Shown: piece by piece, positions 1-13,002 of the stretch | How the letters are laid out: every line of letters begins with the position of its first letter | Numbering within the stretch: position 1 is the stretch's first letter | Source of the DNA: Gyrodactylus bullatarudis | Taxonomy: Eukaryota; Platyhelminthes; Monogenea; Gyrodactylidea; Gyrodactylidae | DNA length: 64,000 nt | Direction: 5' to 3' | Assembly: GCA_012064415.1 (NCBI GenBank) | Contig: SSNU01000289.1 | Coordinates: 248,001-312,000, forward strand | Translations under genes and position numbers: made by a program | The notes under the pieces: generated by a model | Databases searched by the model: none | Told to the model about the DNA's origin: nothing | Seen by the model: the letters and a program-made list of their open reading frames with translations, nothing else

Positions 1-381
1 TAAAAAATTGGCTAAAGAAATCAAGAAACAATCTGGAAGAGAACCAATGAGTTTAAGAGAATTATGGTTAATGTCTTTTCTTGATTGAGATTTAGATTCG
101 TCAATTGTTCTCCTAATAAAGCTAGCAGTAAGAAAGGGTGGAGAGGAGGAAGAGGGCAAAAGGCTAATATCTTCGAAGGGATTGAAAAGGGATACAAAGT
201 GATCATTGAGAGCTTCACAAAAAGCTTTATCATTGAGCTCAGAGAAATTACTTATAGAGGAATTTCGATTAAGGTTAAGAAGTTTCTTAAATTTGGACCA
301 GCCATTACCAGGAGAAAATTTCAAATCACGGGCTATGAGATTTTCAAATGATATAGATATATATTGATAAAGAATTTCTCT
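1..381 (-). pseudogene. Non-LTR retrotransposon pol fragment, cut by the window edge
   Basis: Read on the minus strand from 381 to 1, one frame stays open for about 127 codons with no ATG, which is unusual in such AT-rich DNA. It contains a stretch typical of the region just before the LINE reverse transcriptase palm: a W-S-K-F-K-K-L-L motif, then ELNDKAFCEALNDHFVSLF, then SLKLIGSLPDCFLISLANFL at the window edge. These resemble the 'kaealNdhFvsvf' and 'lk.lp..l...l..lfN' blocks of non-LTR elements. The catalytic YxDD part would lie left of the window. The frame is closed on the upstream side by a TAA at 382-384, so the 5' part of the ORF is lost or shifted. The family assignment is by motif only; the clade is not determined. 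Confidence 0.5.
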
Positions 382-3300
382 TTAATCCACAGATCAGTGC
401 TACCATCACTTTATTATTTCAATGATTTTATAGATAATTTTCATTTTTAGAGTTACATTACACTCAATTTAATAAACTCAATACTTCAAAACATTTTTAA
501 ATAGTTGGTTGTTTAAAGATGAGCGTATGAAAAACTAACAAGATAGCTAACTCGGGATTTCCCTTCCAATATCACGTCTCCGAATGTACTCTCCCCTGTA
601 TATCTTATTTAGCTTCTTTTCAGAAAATTTGATTTCCCTTAAATATCTCATGATAATCAAGTCTATTTTCTTTTTTCTCCCATAGAATAATCTAATTTGT
701 TTAACTAAAAATATTCGGAATGCAATGCATCTTTGAGTTGAGTAGAGAATCATCATGTGTGATCGCACCATGGATAAAGGATGGGGGTATATAAGAGTGT
801 TATCAACCATTGTTTCCTCTACAAAATTCTTTAGTCCAGATGTATTCAGTAATTGGTCAAACGATTTGAATACTCGATTGGAAGCAATCTGATTGGTCCA
901 TAAAAGTAATAATTTTCCTATTGCTTTTGGAAAAATTCACAAAAATCTCCTGACTAGTGCAAGAGATTTTTTCTGTTTATTTTTCTGAGACCATACCAAG
1001 AATCAGTTTTGCTAATAATAACTCTGGATATCAACCCTTTTCCAACAGATAACTAGAGTGAGTTAATTTGCATTATGCAATTGAATTAGATAGGAGAAAC
1101 TAGATGTAGAAACTTTAAACAGGAATTAAATGAAAAGTAATTAAGCTAAAACATCAAATTAACACGTATCCTATGTATGTACATAGATAAATATTGGGAA
1201 ATAGTTTTTAGAAGCATAAATTTATATGAATCTAATTAAATTCTTCTTTCAGTAAATGAATTTTAATCCCAAAAAGCATTATTGATCTGTATTTATTTGC
1301 TATGAAATTAAAAAAACAAACTTTTTTTTATTCCAAAAAGTTATTAATTTAAACCTTCAAAAATATGCTTGGAATAAGTTTAAAATTAATAAAAACTAAT
1401 ATAAACTTTGAGATTGGAAATGCGCTTAAAAAAAGCTTTTCAATCAGTCTTATCCAGACTTCACTATGATCTGACCCAATAAATTTTTAAACTCTAGCTG
1501 AGCCTCGAACATCAACTTGTATTAAATTTCAAACATCGAATGAGTTAACGAGAAAATTGATCATTTTTCGATACTTATTTGATACTAAATTCAGGAGATA
1601 GAGAAATAGATTTTATATATATAATCATTTAAATAATAGTCGGGTCTTCCAACTGTTACATAATAATGAAAAAACCCTATCTGTTTCACCAAAATAAGAT
1701 TAATTTTATCGTATCGTCGACCAGAAGTGATTTTATTGGATAAAATTTTAAATTTAGACTCAATATTTTTGAAAATAAACTGTTAATTGTTATATAAACT
1801 ATGTTTGAATGTGTCAAAATTTATAGAAAAAGTAACATACATACTTTTTTAAAAATTTTCGCACTACATATTAGACTGGTAAATTTTGAAATATTAGCAA
1901 ACGAAACTTGATACCGGAAGGGTTTTAAAAATTCTATATAGTTACATTTGATAAGATCATCACAGAGATACCAAGAAGAGAATCAAATTTCTTTGAACGT
2001 ACATTTAATTGGAACATGATACAAGTTCTTAGACTTAAAGTTTCAGAAATTCAGATAAATAAATACGGGCGAGATTAAGATTCTCTTTTTTATTTAATCA
2101 AAAGTGTTAACTTTTTTCCCTGGATGATTAATTATTTTACCAATTATTATTCGATTTTTTATATTGTTTTTCATTTTTCTCACCTGGCTTCGTATTTCTG
2201 AACACCATAATCTCCCTAAAACTTGAAAATTGTTTTAAATATTCAAAGTTCCCAGCCACTTTTGACAAACCAGGATTTAAAGGTTTATCAAAAATTGTTG
2301 TATAAAATGACAAAGACTTCATTTTATACCGACAAAACTCACATGATAAAGGTTTCGTTAAACACACAGATTATTATTTTATCTTTCTAATATTAGATGC
2401 CTAAATGATATATATAAATACCTACTCTAAATTTAGATTTATAGAGCTGACGGAATTTTCAAGAGTTTGACATAATTTTTTAGAAGTTATCCCGATAAAG
2501 AAAAAGACTGACTGACCTGACTGTCTAAGTTTGTGATTCATTTGTGGTAATTTAGATTTTGATCCGGAGCTATAATTTTTTTCAGTGATCTAAAGCTCTT
2601 TTGGTTGGGTCTGTCATTATATTAAAAACTTATATGAACTCATTTTATTATGTATATCAGATTTTATATGTTAAACTTAATCTCTTTAATAAATGTTATG
2701 ATTTCAAAAAAAAACTCTTTTAATAATTTTCTGGGTTTTATTTAATTCATCTACAAGAGTTTTGAATGTAAAACGGTCTCGTATTTGAACCTCCATATAT
2801 CTCAGATGAAATAATATAGGAAACTAGATAATTTTTTTATTCTGTATCGAATGGTGCTAATTTCATGAAGATTGAACAAAAATAAATTAACTTTGTTTTG
2901 GCTAAAGCAAATTTTTTTTTGTTAGAAAATAATTTTATTGAAAATTTGATAAAAATATGTACAAAATAAAAGATAAATAGATAACATCTTGGAGTTTCAT
3001 AGATACAAATTGGAATGTCATTTAATCATGATGGAGAGAGAAATTTGACTTTGAATAAATAAACAAATGAGCCTTCAAGAGATTTCAGTAATATTCTCGG
3101 ATTATTGGAGATTAGCATAAAGAAAACTTTTTGAGTAGTAGTAGTCTATACCATTTTCAGATTGTTTCAAAAGTTTATAAATGAACTTTGAAAATATCCA
3201 ATAAGATTTCATACTTTTCCAAATAGATTTCCTATTAGTCAAAAAATAATTTCAGGGGTGGGGTTTTTTTTACAATTGGATTTTAAACTTATGAACTTAA

Positions 3301-3964
3301 ACTCTAATTTAACCAATTTACTCTATATTTATCAAGTATTTTTAAAGATACTTAAGCAGCCTTATGCAAACTCCACACTTGTTTCAGTTAATTTGTAAGG
3401 ATAATTATTTTAACCAATAATAATATAATAATTGATGTGATAATTAGGTATTCTTTAATTGAACTAATTCATTTCCTCAACAGATTATCGATAAACAGAT
3501 TTAAAGATCAATAGAAAAAAATTGTCTGATTAAATCCTCGAATTTCCACAAATTTTGTAGTAATTTTTTTCCCTTTTTAAAATTGCTACCTCTTTGTGTC
3601 TGTTAAATGAGGTTCTTTTTTAAGCTTTTTACATTTGAGATTCGTGCTTGAAATTCACTGAAATTTGATGATCGGGAATCAAATATTGGTCATTTCCCAA
3701 AATACACCGAGAGAATCAAGGAAAAAGATAATTTCAAAATTCTGAAATTTAAGTAACTACTTTAATATTATAAAGATAAACAAAATTATTACTGGAGTCT
3801 ACACTCATAACTTATGACTCATAAGGAAGATAGGAGAACGAACGAATAATTTGTGATAAGCGGGTCTCTTTAGACTTAATCCCGGAGTTTGATTATATAC
3901 ATTGCAAATTTTTCTGCTCTTCCATTGGATAAAAAGATCTCTCCTCAGGGAGGGGAAGAGATTT
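382..3964. other. AT-rich stretch with no recognised gene
   Basis: No ORF here has recognisable protein motifs or splice-consistent neighbours. Short open frames at about 547-810 and 2137-2367 on the minus strand look like chance ORFs in AT-rich DNA. Confidence 0.5.
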
Positions 3965-4082
3965 TAATGCGAAACTTGGTGGGATTATATTAAAATACTT
4001 GAAGATTAATTTATTCATCATATCAATGGTCGATATATAAGTAATATTGCAAAATTTATTCCAAGCCTAATAAGTATGCCCT
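3965..4082 (+). repeat. Dispersed repeat, family also at 7.4-7.8 kb and 35.0 kb
   Basis: The block begins GCGAAACTTGGTGGGATTAT, continues with CTTGAAGATTAATTTATTCA and ends near TAATAAGTATGCCC. The same order of blocks recurs at 7727-7815 (same strand), 7380-7448 (inverted) and 34970-35072 (same strand). TAATAAGTATGCCC also occurs in the loop of the inverted repeat at 21.43-21.54 kb. It is non-coding and probably part of a non-autonomous transposon. Confidence 0.6.
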
Positions 4083-4734
4083 TGTTTGTGAAATCAGTTT
4101 CATCGACATTTTAATTTTCTATCACGTCAAAGTCTACTTTCTATTTTTCGATCAATCCTACTTGAAAATTCATTAGAATGATCAGAGAACTGTTCAAATT
4201 CTTGTCCAATGATGATCCTGAAAAATAACTTTTGATCATTGTCATACCGGCAATTCATCAGGTATATTAATCAATTAATTGAGTTTTATAATTCAGGTTT
4301 ATTTATTGTATAGAATACTAACTTTTTTATTTGTGAGATAAGAATAAATATTGGGGATGATATCACTGAACGTATGTTAATTGACGGAAAGCTTTTTACT
4401 TCACCGGATCTATTGGTATCTTTGGATAGCGGAAAAGTGGATAATCCCAATAATCTACAATTATTTCAAAAGATATCATCAAGGCACTATGAATATCTCT
4501 CTCGAAACGAAATACATAATAATCAAAATGAATGAAATTCATCTGAAAACACTATCAATATCTATAATATTCAGTTAGTGCAGTAATAATCCAAACAAAT
4601 CCGGCGAAATGGAAAGCTTCATTAATGACTAATAATTATGAATTTATTTCTTGAGATTTTTTCATTTACCACATCGTATTTGGTGTCAATTTATTAACCT
4701 GTCGTCTAAATCTTTAAGTTGTGCTTCCTCAGAC

Positions 4735-4935
4735 TGAATTTAATAAAGCTTTTTGAGATTTTTAAAATGAAGTCTATTATGCTTCTTCTAGTTCAATATC
4801 TTGCTCAGACTTTGGTCCAAAATCTAATGCTTTGCGGGCTTCAAATAATACCTAAAATTACTAACTTTGTAATTAGAGAGAGAGTTGATTCGTTTTTAGA
4901 GCCCTGTTAGAATCAGAAAAAATACTGAATTTACT
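4735..4935 (-). repeat. Inverted copy of the repeat at 6.70-6.91 kb
   Basis: About 200 bp here is the reverse complement, with scattered mismatches and indels, of 6700-6905. Matching blocks in order are the AAAGCTTTTTGAGATTT region, the CTTCTAGTTCAATATCTTGC region, the CAAAATCTAATGCTTTGCG region and GAGTTGATTCGTTT. A third copy lies at 49,140-49,320. The pair may mark the long terminal inverted repeats of a roughly 2.2-kb element, but no transposase is visible between them. Confidence 0.6.
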
Positions 4936-6699
4936 GCTACTCTTTCATACAGTAAATTTTTGAGATTTGTTTATTATCTGGAAAAATGTTGGCTTAATTT
5001 ACTAAACCTGACATTTTTTTAACGATTTAGAATTTATTAAATTTAAACTTCTTTTGTTTAAATAACCATAGTTATGTAATTTTGGGATATTTTGATGAAC
5101 CTGTCTTTTGCAGGGACTTGTACTAAATTACTTAATCTTGTATGCTTCGGATAGAATGTGAGTTCCGATTTATCACAATCCGTTCTTCCTTTTTCGTTCT
5201 ACTTATCATTTATTTGAATTTTCCATCATATCTAGTGCATTCAAATACCTTTCTAATGGCTTTGAATTAAATCGGTTAAAATTTTGAGCTAAAATGTTGC
5301 AAAAGTGTAAAATTGGAGCATTTTCAAAAATTTTTAAATGGGCTGTTTTTGGCCGAATTCAATTTTTTCAGAAGTTTTTAAAATTCTAACATCTCAAGGG
5401 CTCATTTCATCTTGTAATAAAAATAATATATTTTTTTCCTGGCTATCCGGAGGAAAATATTAAGATGTTTTTGTAAAAATAGTACATTTCAGGTTTACTA
5501 CCTCGACCTATCGAATGTCCATGACCGATTGTTGAATACAAGAGTGAGAATGAATAAAAAATCTCATTGAATACAGAATAAACTGTTTGGGGAAATTTCT
5601 TGTTCAAACATATTCTATTAAATATTTTCTTTATTAAAAAATATTCCTTCAGGGTTGTTTGAACATGATTTCCCAAACTTGAGTAAATAAATGTTCACTT
5701 AAACTTTCCATATGAAATTTTTGATAAACCAATTTTCTCATTCCAAAAAGATGATTAAAAATTCGCATTATTTTAATTTGAACAGGATGAACTAAAGCTA
5801 TTCTCAATGAATTTGGAAATTGGTGATTTTTCTAAATTCTCATTTTTTCATCAAGGTATCAAAATTTTTGAAAGAATTTTTGAATAACTGATTCAAAATG
5901 TACACTTTTACTGAAAATTTTAGAGACATTTTAAAATTCAAGATGGCGCGATATTTTAATTTTTTTAAACTTTGAGTTGAAATTATTATTATTTTTTTTT
6001 TGAAAAAACCCGTCATTTTGAAATGATCTTTGATCACCCTAGTTTAACAATTTGCAAGCAGTAAAAATTATCGAAAAATAGGAAGTAGACTTTCGCACGT
6101 AAATGGTGTGTTTTATCAAAAAATTGAACAAGAGTAAATATTTTCTTTGTCTAATGATAATCCTGAAAAATAACGTTTGATTCCTCTCAGACCTTGAAAT
6201 CAACAAAAAAAGTAGATTCAATTTGAACATGACCAACCTTTTTTTCCAATGTTCTAAATGATTCTGGTATGAGATGAACAAAATTTCAATTTTATTAATG
6301 TTAACGAAAGCTGATTTAGTCTTTTATTCATTGAAGTATCTCAACAACGGTACACGGAAGAGTCTTAACATCGACGAAATACGTCTATGCTTGCAAATTT
6401 TGAACAAAACTATAGGCGAGATGAGAAAAAACCCAAAAATTTTTCAAAAAATGCAACATTACTTGAATTACAAAACAAATTGAAATTTTTACACTGTTGA
6501 AGATTTTCTTTAGACTTATTAATCCATAGAGAGTGTTTGATAAAGTTTTGGGACAAAATATCGTGAACTTATTGCCCTAATTTTTTTCTTCAATTTTACG
6601 ACTCAATCGATGGCCAGATTGACTTTGATGACCGAAATGTTAGCGTAAAATTTGAATTAATTTAAAAAAATCCACATCAAAGAATAGAAATGATAAATT

Positions 6700-6905
6700 C
6701 AGTATTTTTTTCTGATTCCAACGCTGCTCTTTAAACGAATCAACTCTCTGTAATAAGTTATTACTTATAACGAACGTATTATTTGAAGCGCGCGAAGCAT
6801 TGGATTCAGGACCAAAGTCTGAGCAATAGATCTAACTAGAAGAAGCGTAGAATAAGAAGCTCTAAAAAGTTTTATCAAGTTCAATCCGGGGAAAAACAAC
6901 TTTAA
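6700..6905 (+). repeat. Partner inverted repeat of 4.74-4.94 kb
   Basis: This is the opposite arm of the repeat at 4735-4935. It shares AAACGAATCAACTCTCTGTA, GAAGCATTGGATT and AGAAGCGTAGAATAAGAAG with the reverse complement of that arm. The same blocks, in this orientation, recur at 49,140-49,320 (GACGAAGCATTGGATTCAA). Confidence 0.6.
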
Positions 6906-7379
6906 ATTTTCCTACATGTCTAATGGAGACAAAGGTGTCAAGCTCTCATTGGCCAGAGGTGGTTAAACTAATTGATCATCATTCTATCTTTAATTTAGTC
7001 TCTAATATTCGGCATAACCTTGCGCAAATCAATCCTAATTGATGGGCATATTTCATTTGAATGATTGTACCAGAAATTTATTACGAATTCATCCTCGTGT
7101 TTTTAAGGTTTCTAATATAATATAAAATTAAAATCCAGATTTACTTTTTTATATTGATTTGAAGTGAGTTTTCGGGATACAAAAAAGGCTTTCCTTTTTC
7201 ACACAATGACAAAACTTTTTTCACTAGAAACTAATTAAAATCTTTAGGGGAAAATGGATTCCTTTACTTCATGTTGAATGTCATTGTCAAGAGATAGCTG
7301 AATATTTAATTAATCAATCATCTGAAATGATTAGCTCACACGTAGGAAACACGAAATGCATAATTAGACTTGGACGAAA

Positions 7380-7815
7380 TTTCGGAAAATTACTTAAATT
7401 ACCCACCGATATGATAAATTTAATCTTCAAGTGTTTAAATATTAACCAAATTTCAATATAATTTTTTATGCTTCTGGAATAGGAGAAACAAAATTGTGAA
7501 AATTTTCAAATTAAAAACAGTTTTAAAGTTTTGTTTTCATAATTTTAACTTGAATTCACATTTTTTCTTACGAAAATGCTGGAAAAATAACCAATATTTG
7601 TTTTTCAATGGTTAAAAATTTAATTTCCCTTATTTTTTAAAATGAATATTGAAATCGGTCAAAAAACGTTTTTAATTTGAAAATTTTCACAATTTGTTTA
7701 TCTTATTCCAGAAGCATGAAAAGGTATTTTTGAAGCGAAATTTGGTGGGATAATACTAAAAATACTTGAAGATTATATTTATCGTATTAATGGAAATTTT
7801 GTCCAAGTCTAATGG
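7380..7815. repeat. Imperfect palindrome of a dispersed repeat
   Basis: The left part (about 7380-7525) is the inverted form of the right part (about 7665-7815). Both carry the reverse-complementary blocks around AATTTGAAAATTTTCACAA, CTTATTCCAGAAGCATG and CTTGAAGATTA. The right half plus its upstream block (7537-7815) matches 34783-35072 in the same orientation. It looks like a foldback-type non-autonomous element and has no coding content. Confidence 0.6.
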
Positions 7816-8229
7816 TTTTAAAAAGCTATTCAAGTCAGTTAATGTTTCATGTTGAATGCTTTTTCGTAAAACTCTATATCAGCAAACATTAGTCCTCTTT
7901 ATTCAGCTCAAAGTTCTTGAAAATTTCATGGAAATATTTGTTACTTTTAACCAAAAACTAATGAAAATAAAGATGAAACTGGGTAAATTGGAGATTAGAA
8001 AATCGGAAATTATTTTGCTTCGGTTATTGACTTTTTTGGTTAAAAAATACTACATTAATTTGTAAACTGTTGGATAAGCCTGAACTGATCAAAATTAAAC
8101 CCAGTTCTGACTTTTGCAAGGCACCCGATTTAGTTAGGTTTCGTTCGTGACTCGGTGCGTTGAATTTGAATTAGGTCAAGTTCTGCTAAAACTGGTCAAA
8201 TTAGAGAACAGTTGGCCCCTCTTATTTCT

Positions 8230-8345
8230 TACAAAGTTTACTTTAAATCGTCTTGGTCAATACAAGGGATTCTTTTTCATTTCATCGATGCTAAAAAGCC
8301 CTTAGCCTCTTTGTCATTCAGAAAAATTACTGCAAAACAAAAGGG
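8230..8345 (+). repeat. Dispersed repeat, inverted copy at 46.60-46.73 kb
   Basis: Shared blocks with the reverse complement of 46,600-46,730 are GTTTACTTTAAATCGTCTTG, TTTCATTTCATCGATGC, CTCTTTGTCATTCAGAAAAA and TTACTGCAAAACAA. The order is preserved, so this is one repeat family and not a set of chance matches. It is non-coding. Confidence 0.6.
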
Positions 8346-8995
8346 CTCAGCCACTGTTTCTGACAGAATATAAGAAGAAAATCTATGTCTCTAAGATAAC
8401 ATTGACAAATCAATTTGACATCATATAATTAAATGAAAAATAGTCATTGTAATGAAAGGTGATAGGAGCAAAATATATTTATCTGACCATGAACAACAAC
8501 TTAAGATTTAAGGCTAGTTTTCTTGATTCAGAAATTTTTACTTAGTTCAAATTTGAGAAGCAAATTAAATAAATTTGCTCACGAAAATTGGTAAGAAACC
8601 GGATTTAAGAAGAGCTCTAAATTTGCAGTTATTAATTAATATTAGATGCATATTGGTAGCTTATAAAATTTGAAATAATCCTATAAGACATCATATTTTT
8701 ACAAACAAATGGTTAGAATTAGTTATCAGACTGAGAAAGGTTTCACAATTAGATTTTGAACTTTTGAAAAAAGGTCAAATATTAGAGGTTATTTAAAAAT
8801 TTTCAAAGTGAAATTTGCCAGAAGCAGAATTATAGAGTTTTATTAATTTCTTGAGATCTTATTCAAGATAACATGCTACGTGGTTCAAAGATTTATGAAA
8901 TGACTCTAGGAAAATCTAAAAAACGAGACTTTTTGAAAAAAATTTAATATTTTTTTAAAGATATTAAATAAAACAGAATAAAGCGGTAGTAAACT

Positions 8996-9086
8996 TGTTT
9001 TGTTCCACGATGGAATCTGAAATCTTCAATAAATAGGTAGATTTAATCGGAATAAAACCAACTTTTTTCCAATCTTCTATTAATTA
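8996..9086 (+). repeat. Partial copy of foldback MITE (family of 31.1 kb)
   Basis: The blocks TTTGTTCCACGATGGAATCT, GAAATCTTCAATAAA and TAGATTTAATCGGAATAAAA match the left arm of the palindromic element at 31,112-31,317. Only one arm is kept. Confidence 0.65.
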
Positions 9087-12000
9087 CAACTTTCTCATCA
9101 GCTTGGCTGGTTAGATATTTTCGAGCTGTAACTTTGCCTCTTTTTATAAGATTTAAATTGAGATTTTATTGACTATCAGTTAAATCACAAAATATTTGTA
9201 TATCGATCGGACACGGATATCTTAGATCGATTTCTAGATTCTTTTCTCAAAATACCCTGAGAAATTAGTCTTAAAAGAAGTTTTTAATTTAAAAACTATG
9301 GGTTGATGACAAAATGTTTTCACTCAATATTTTCACCACGAACTGCGAACCGATAAGATTTTTTGTCAGAAATCACGATTGTTATGTATAATTGATGATC
9401 CTAGCTTTCTGAATAATTGAAAGAATATCCGAAAATCGAAAAATTTTCCATTTTTTCCGCAAGTTTTTTGCTTTCATTGCTTGAAGCGTATGCAAAAATC
9501 TGGATTTCTGATAAAATCATTATTTTGAAGGTCCTGATGAAAAGATTCTTCATATCAACTAGCTTTAGATTAAAATTATAATAGAGAAATAAATTTTGAG
9601 GTTATATTTTTGAAATGCTCTCAAGCCTGAGTTGGAAATTTTCTAAAAATCAAAATTGACCCAAGTCTTAATAAGTTTCAAGATTTAAGCGTATTTTTTA
9701 ATGTATTCATGCTATTGAAAGGGTTTTAAATATTTGAATCGGTATAGTATTGTTGTATTTAATAAATATTAAAAAGGGGGGGTATCTTACTCACTGAAAA
9801 AAGTAATACTCGTTGCAAAATATATAGTTTCAAACTTGTCCCTCTTTACTGAAAATTCATATAAAAGTTAATAAATAGCTCAGGACGAAGTGGCTCTTTT
9901 CTAGATGATCAATGGGTTTAGAATCTCTTTACAAACGACAAAATTCATGATGACAGATAAAATTTCAGAGTAAAACGATTGTTCCTGTGACATTTGAAAC
10001 TTATTATGAAGACTCTTATTAATGAATTTTATCTTGAAAGTTGCAGCTTAGGAATACTGTAACTAATTATTATAATTTTTATACATTAATGTAAATTATA
10101 ATTTTACGCTCTTTTTAATGAGGATAAAATCAATTTCGGATTCCTATGTTTTCATACCAAGTTCATTGAGATACTCAAAATTAGCAATTTTTGGTTTTTT
10201 GGCCATAGCGGCCAAAATATTAACGCTAGCGAAATTCTGAAAGCAGATCTGAAATCAGCACAAAATTTTATTTCAGAAAAGTTAAACCTGATCAAGATCT
10301 TATAAAAAAAATTTCCAAATCACTACCCGTGTTATCTGACGAGCTACCTGTCATTTATTTTAAACAAATCCAATGGGAGAAGCGCTTGGAAGCATATTTC
10401 AACTTTCCAACTTGTATTTTCTTAATCTACGTGTCTCAGTTCAAATAAAAACTCGAGTGACATTTTTATTTTCCAAAATTCAAAATTAGGACTGCTCAAT
10501 CAGGATGAACCTCATTGTTATTTTCAAGTATCTCAAGAGATAATTTTAGCTTTCTAATGTCAATACATTAGTTCTAAGCATAAGAATACCTTTTCTCAGT
10601 TTCCTTGACTATAGAAGGAGTAATCGATTGACGAAATCAACTTATTCCTCGTCTTGAAAGAAATTCTCCTCCAAGGCACTAGGGAGAATAAAAGACATTT
10701 TTGTGTGATTGAGGGGTAGAAGATTCGATTGGTATACACTGTATACTATACAGTAGGAAATACTGTCTTTCAATTTTATTCATGAAAAAACACATTGTCT
10801 TGTTGATACAATAGAGAGATAATCAGTTTTGTAGAAAGAAAATGCAACAAATTTCGAAATCTTAACTAAATATTGACTCTATCTGATCCTGGCGAAATCA
10901 AACGAAATGAAATTTTCACTCGAATATTTCAAGATTTTACTGATTTAACATTGAAACGCGGTTACTCATGAGTAGGGCGGAAAGGGGAAATTTTGAAACA
11001 GTTCTTTCCACATCTAATACAGCCAAACAAACGATTATTATGTACAGGACTAGTTTAATGTTTTAAATATTCAACTCTCATCGAATCCAATTATGGACGA
11101 ATTGTGTAATTTGTAATAGATTTTGCAAATTTTCGATATCTAGCCTGGGTCAGAATCTGAATGGGCTCTTCAGGGGAAATCGAATTATGTATAGAACATA
11201 TGGTCCGAGATCTATTTAAGAACTGATTTTGTATTAAAATTGAAAAATTTGCTGAATTTGATTTCGGCCATTTTTCTCAAGATAGGAGCTAAAATATTTT
11301 TCTCTCAATCATTTTCAATATAGTATGAGTAAAATAAGTCTATCGGATCATTTATTTCTATCAAAAACCTCTTAATCTTCTTTAATTTATTCTGAACAAC
11401 ATTTTCACCCAGGTAAAATGAAATTGAACATATTGGAATTAAAAAATCTATCCCTATTGTGTAAATAGCCAGAGAGAAAAAATATTCATCTATAATGTAG
11501 ATTCTACACACCTGAGTAAATGCTTAGTTAGACAGTTACCAAACTCTGATATTGACCCAAGTTTTAATGCAGTTGATGTCTGTTTTTTGAGAAAATTGAG
11601 AGTAGATCTATAGTTGGAATTGTATAGTTTTGAAAAAAATCAATTTCTGCTGAATGCCAGGGAATTAATCAAGATTGCTCTCTGAGATTGGTGATGTTGA
11701 TAAGGAAGATGCTATTCAAATGATAGAAACGTTTTCATAATTTGATTGAATGATCAGTAATAGCACAGATGACATTAAAATTTTCATCAATTTTATTTAT
11801 TTCTGTAATTTTATTTTAAACTCAAAATTGCATTGCAAAGTTATAAGGATAATTGTTAATGCTGTCAAAATATTCTGAGAAAGTTGATCACGAGACTTGA
11901 TTGCATAATATGCTTACAAAGAGGTAAATTGATAACAATTTGGTTTTGATCTGTAAAAAAATTCACTAGCCAATTTGTAGAGCCATCATCTATGTACAGT

Positions 12001-12839
12001 CATTTACTGCATCTGATCAAAGTTCGAAAAAACGGAAATTTGCCACCGAATAATCCAAATTTGGCTTTAAAATTTTGAAAACTTGCCATCGAAAATTTTG
12101 GCCTTATAATCTAGATTTTAGAAAACTCCCAACCTCATACATACTAACTAGATTTAGATTTGAAAGTGTTTTTGATTTTATTATCACTATAATTCGATGG
12201 GGAGAACACCTCACTCGATGTAAAATCATTTTTCGTATTTTGGCTTACGATTGATAGATCAGTAGAATTACAATTTTATCTGTTCATATTGGAAGACAGA
12301 ATAATTGACTAGAGATTGAAATGCAATATGGAAAAAGCTTCCAAATGGTTAACCTTCCCTGAAGAATCAAAAAAGTAAACTAAGGTTTCTCTTTATTCTT
12401 CCTAGTCGAGAAAAGAAAATATTGAATTAACGTTTTATTTTTCTCAGTTATAAGAACATTTTAATTTCCAAATTATTCAATTTAGTAACCTCTGAATTAT
12501 CTTAGACTTTTATCAGAGCTATTATTCTCAAATTTTTTTATTTGACTAGTTTCGATAATTTTAGAATTCATTTTATAGCTCCTTATTTCGATTTAAAAAC
12601 TCAGTAAAGATAACTGATTCAAACAACTGTTTTCCAAAATTTAATTTTATGTTTCTGCGAAACGTTGATTTAAAGCATCACGCCGGTCTCAAGCTCACAC
12701 AGAGAATTTTTTTATCTTGTATAATCTTGGGATCGATTCACTTGAAATTTTAGCCATTATAATCAAGTTTATTCACCCCATTCTATATACCAAACATAAG
12801 ATTTTTTCTGATTCTGATGAACTATTCATTAAGAGGATT
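9087..12839. other. AT-rich stretch with no recognised gene
   Basis: I see no exon, RNA gene or intact transposon here. Single short ORFs occur but none has a recognisable motif. Confidence 0.45.
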
Positions 12840-12930
12840 TAGAAGACGAGTGAATATTTAGTTATAAAGCTTATATTTCACCGGTTCTCATCAGACTATT
12901 ACACAGGCTAGATATATATAGCTAAATGTT
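12840..12930 (-). repeat. Conserved 3'-UTR-like repeat (partner at 44.16-44.24 kb)
   Basis: The reverse complement of this stretch and 44,155-44,240 share about 85 bp: the blocks TATCTAGCC, AGTCTGATGAGAACCGGTGA, AAGCTTTAT and ATTCAC-CGTCTTC. In both places it lies shortly downstream of a short basic ORF end (stop at about 13.01 kb on this strand and at 44,058 on the plus strand). It is therefore probably the 3' untranslated part of one retroelement family. The core CTGATGAG-N7-GAAA resembles a hammerhead ribozyme core, but a canonical stem II is not evident. Confidence 0.55.
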
Positions 12931-13002
12931 TGAAAAATCGAAATCCTCTGATTGGTTCTTTCAATTTGAAGTATTGAAGGAAAGGGGGGCCAGGGTTGAT
13001 GG

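Noticed and set aside
5840..6483. Group of short ORFs around 6 kb
   Set aside because: All are short, Lys/Phe/Ile-rich and motif-free, and lie between dispersed repeats; chance ORFs are the simpler explanation.
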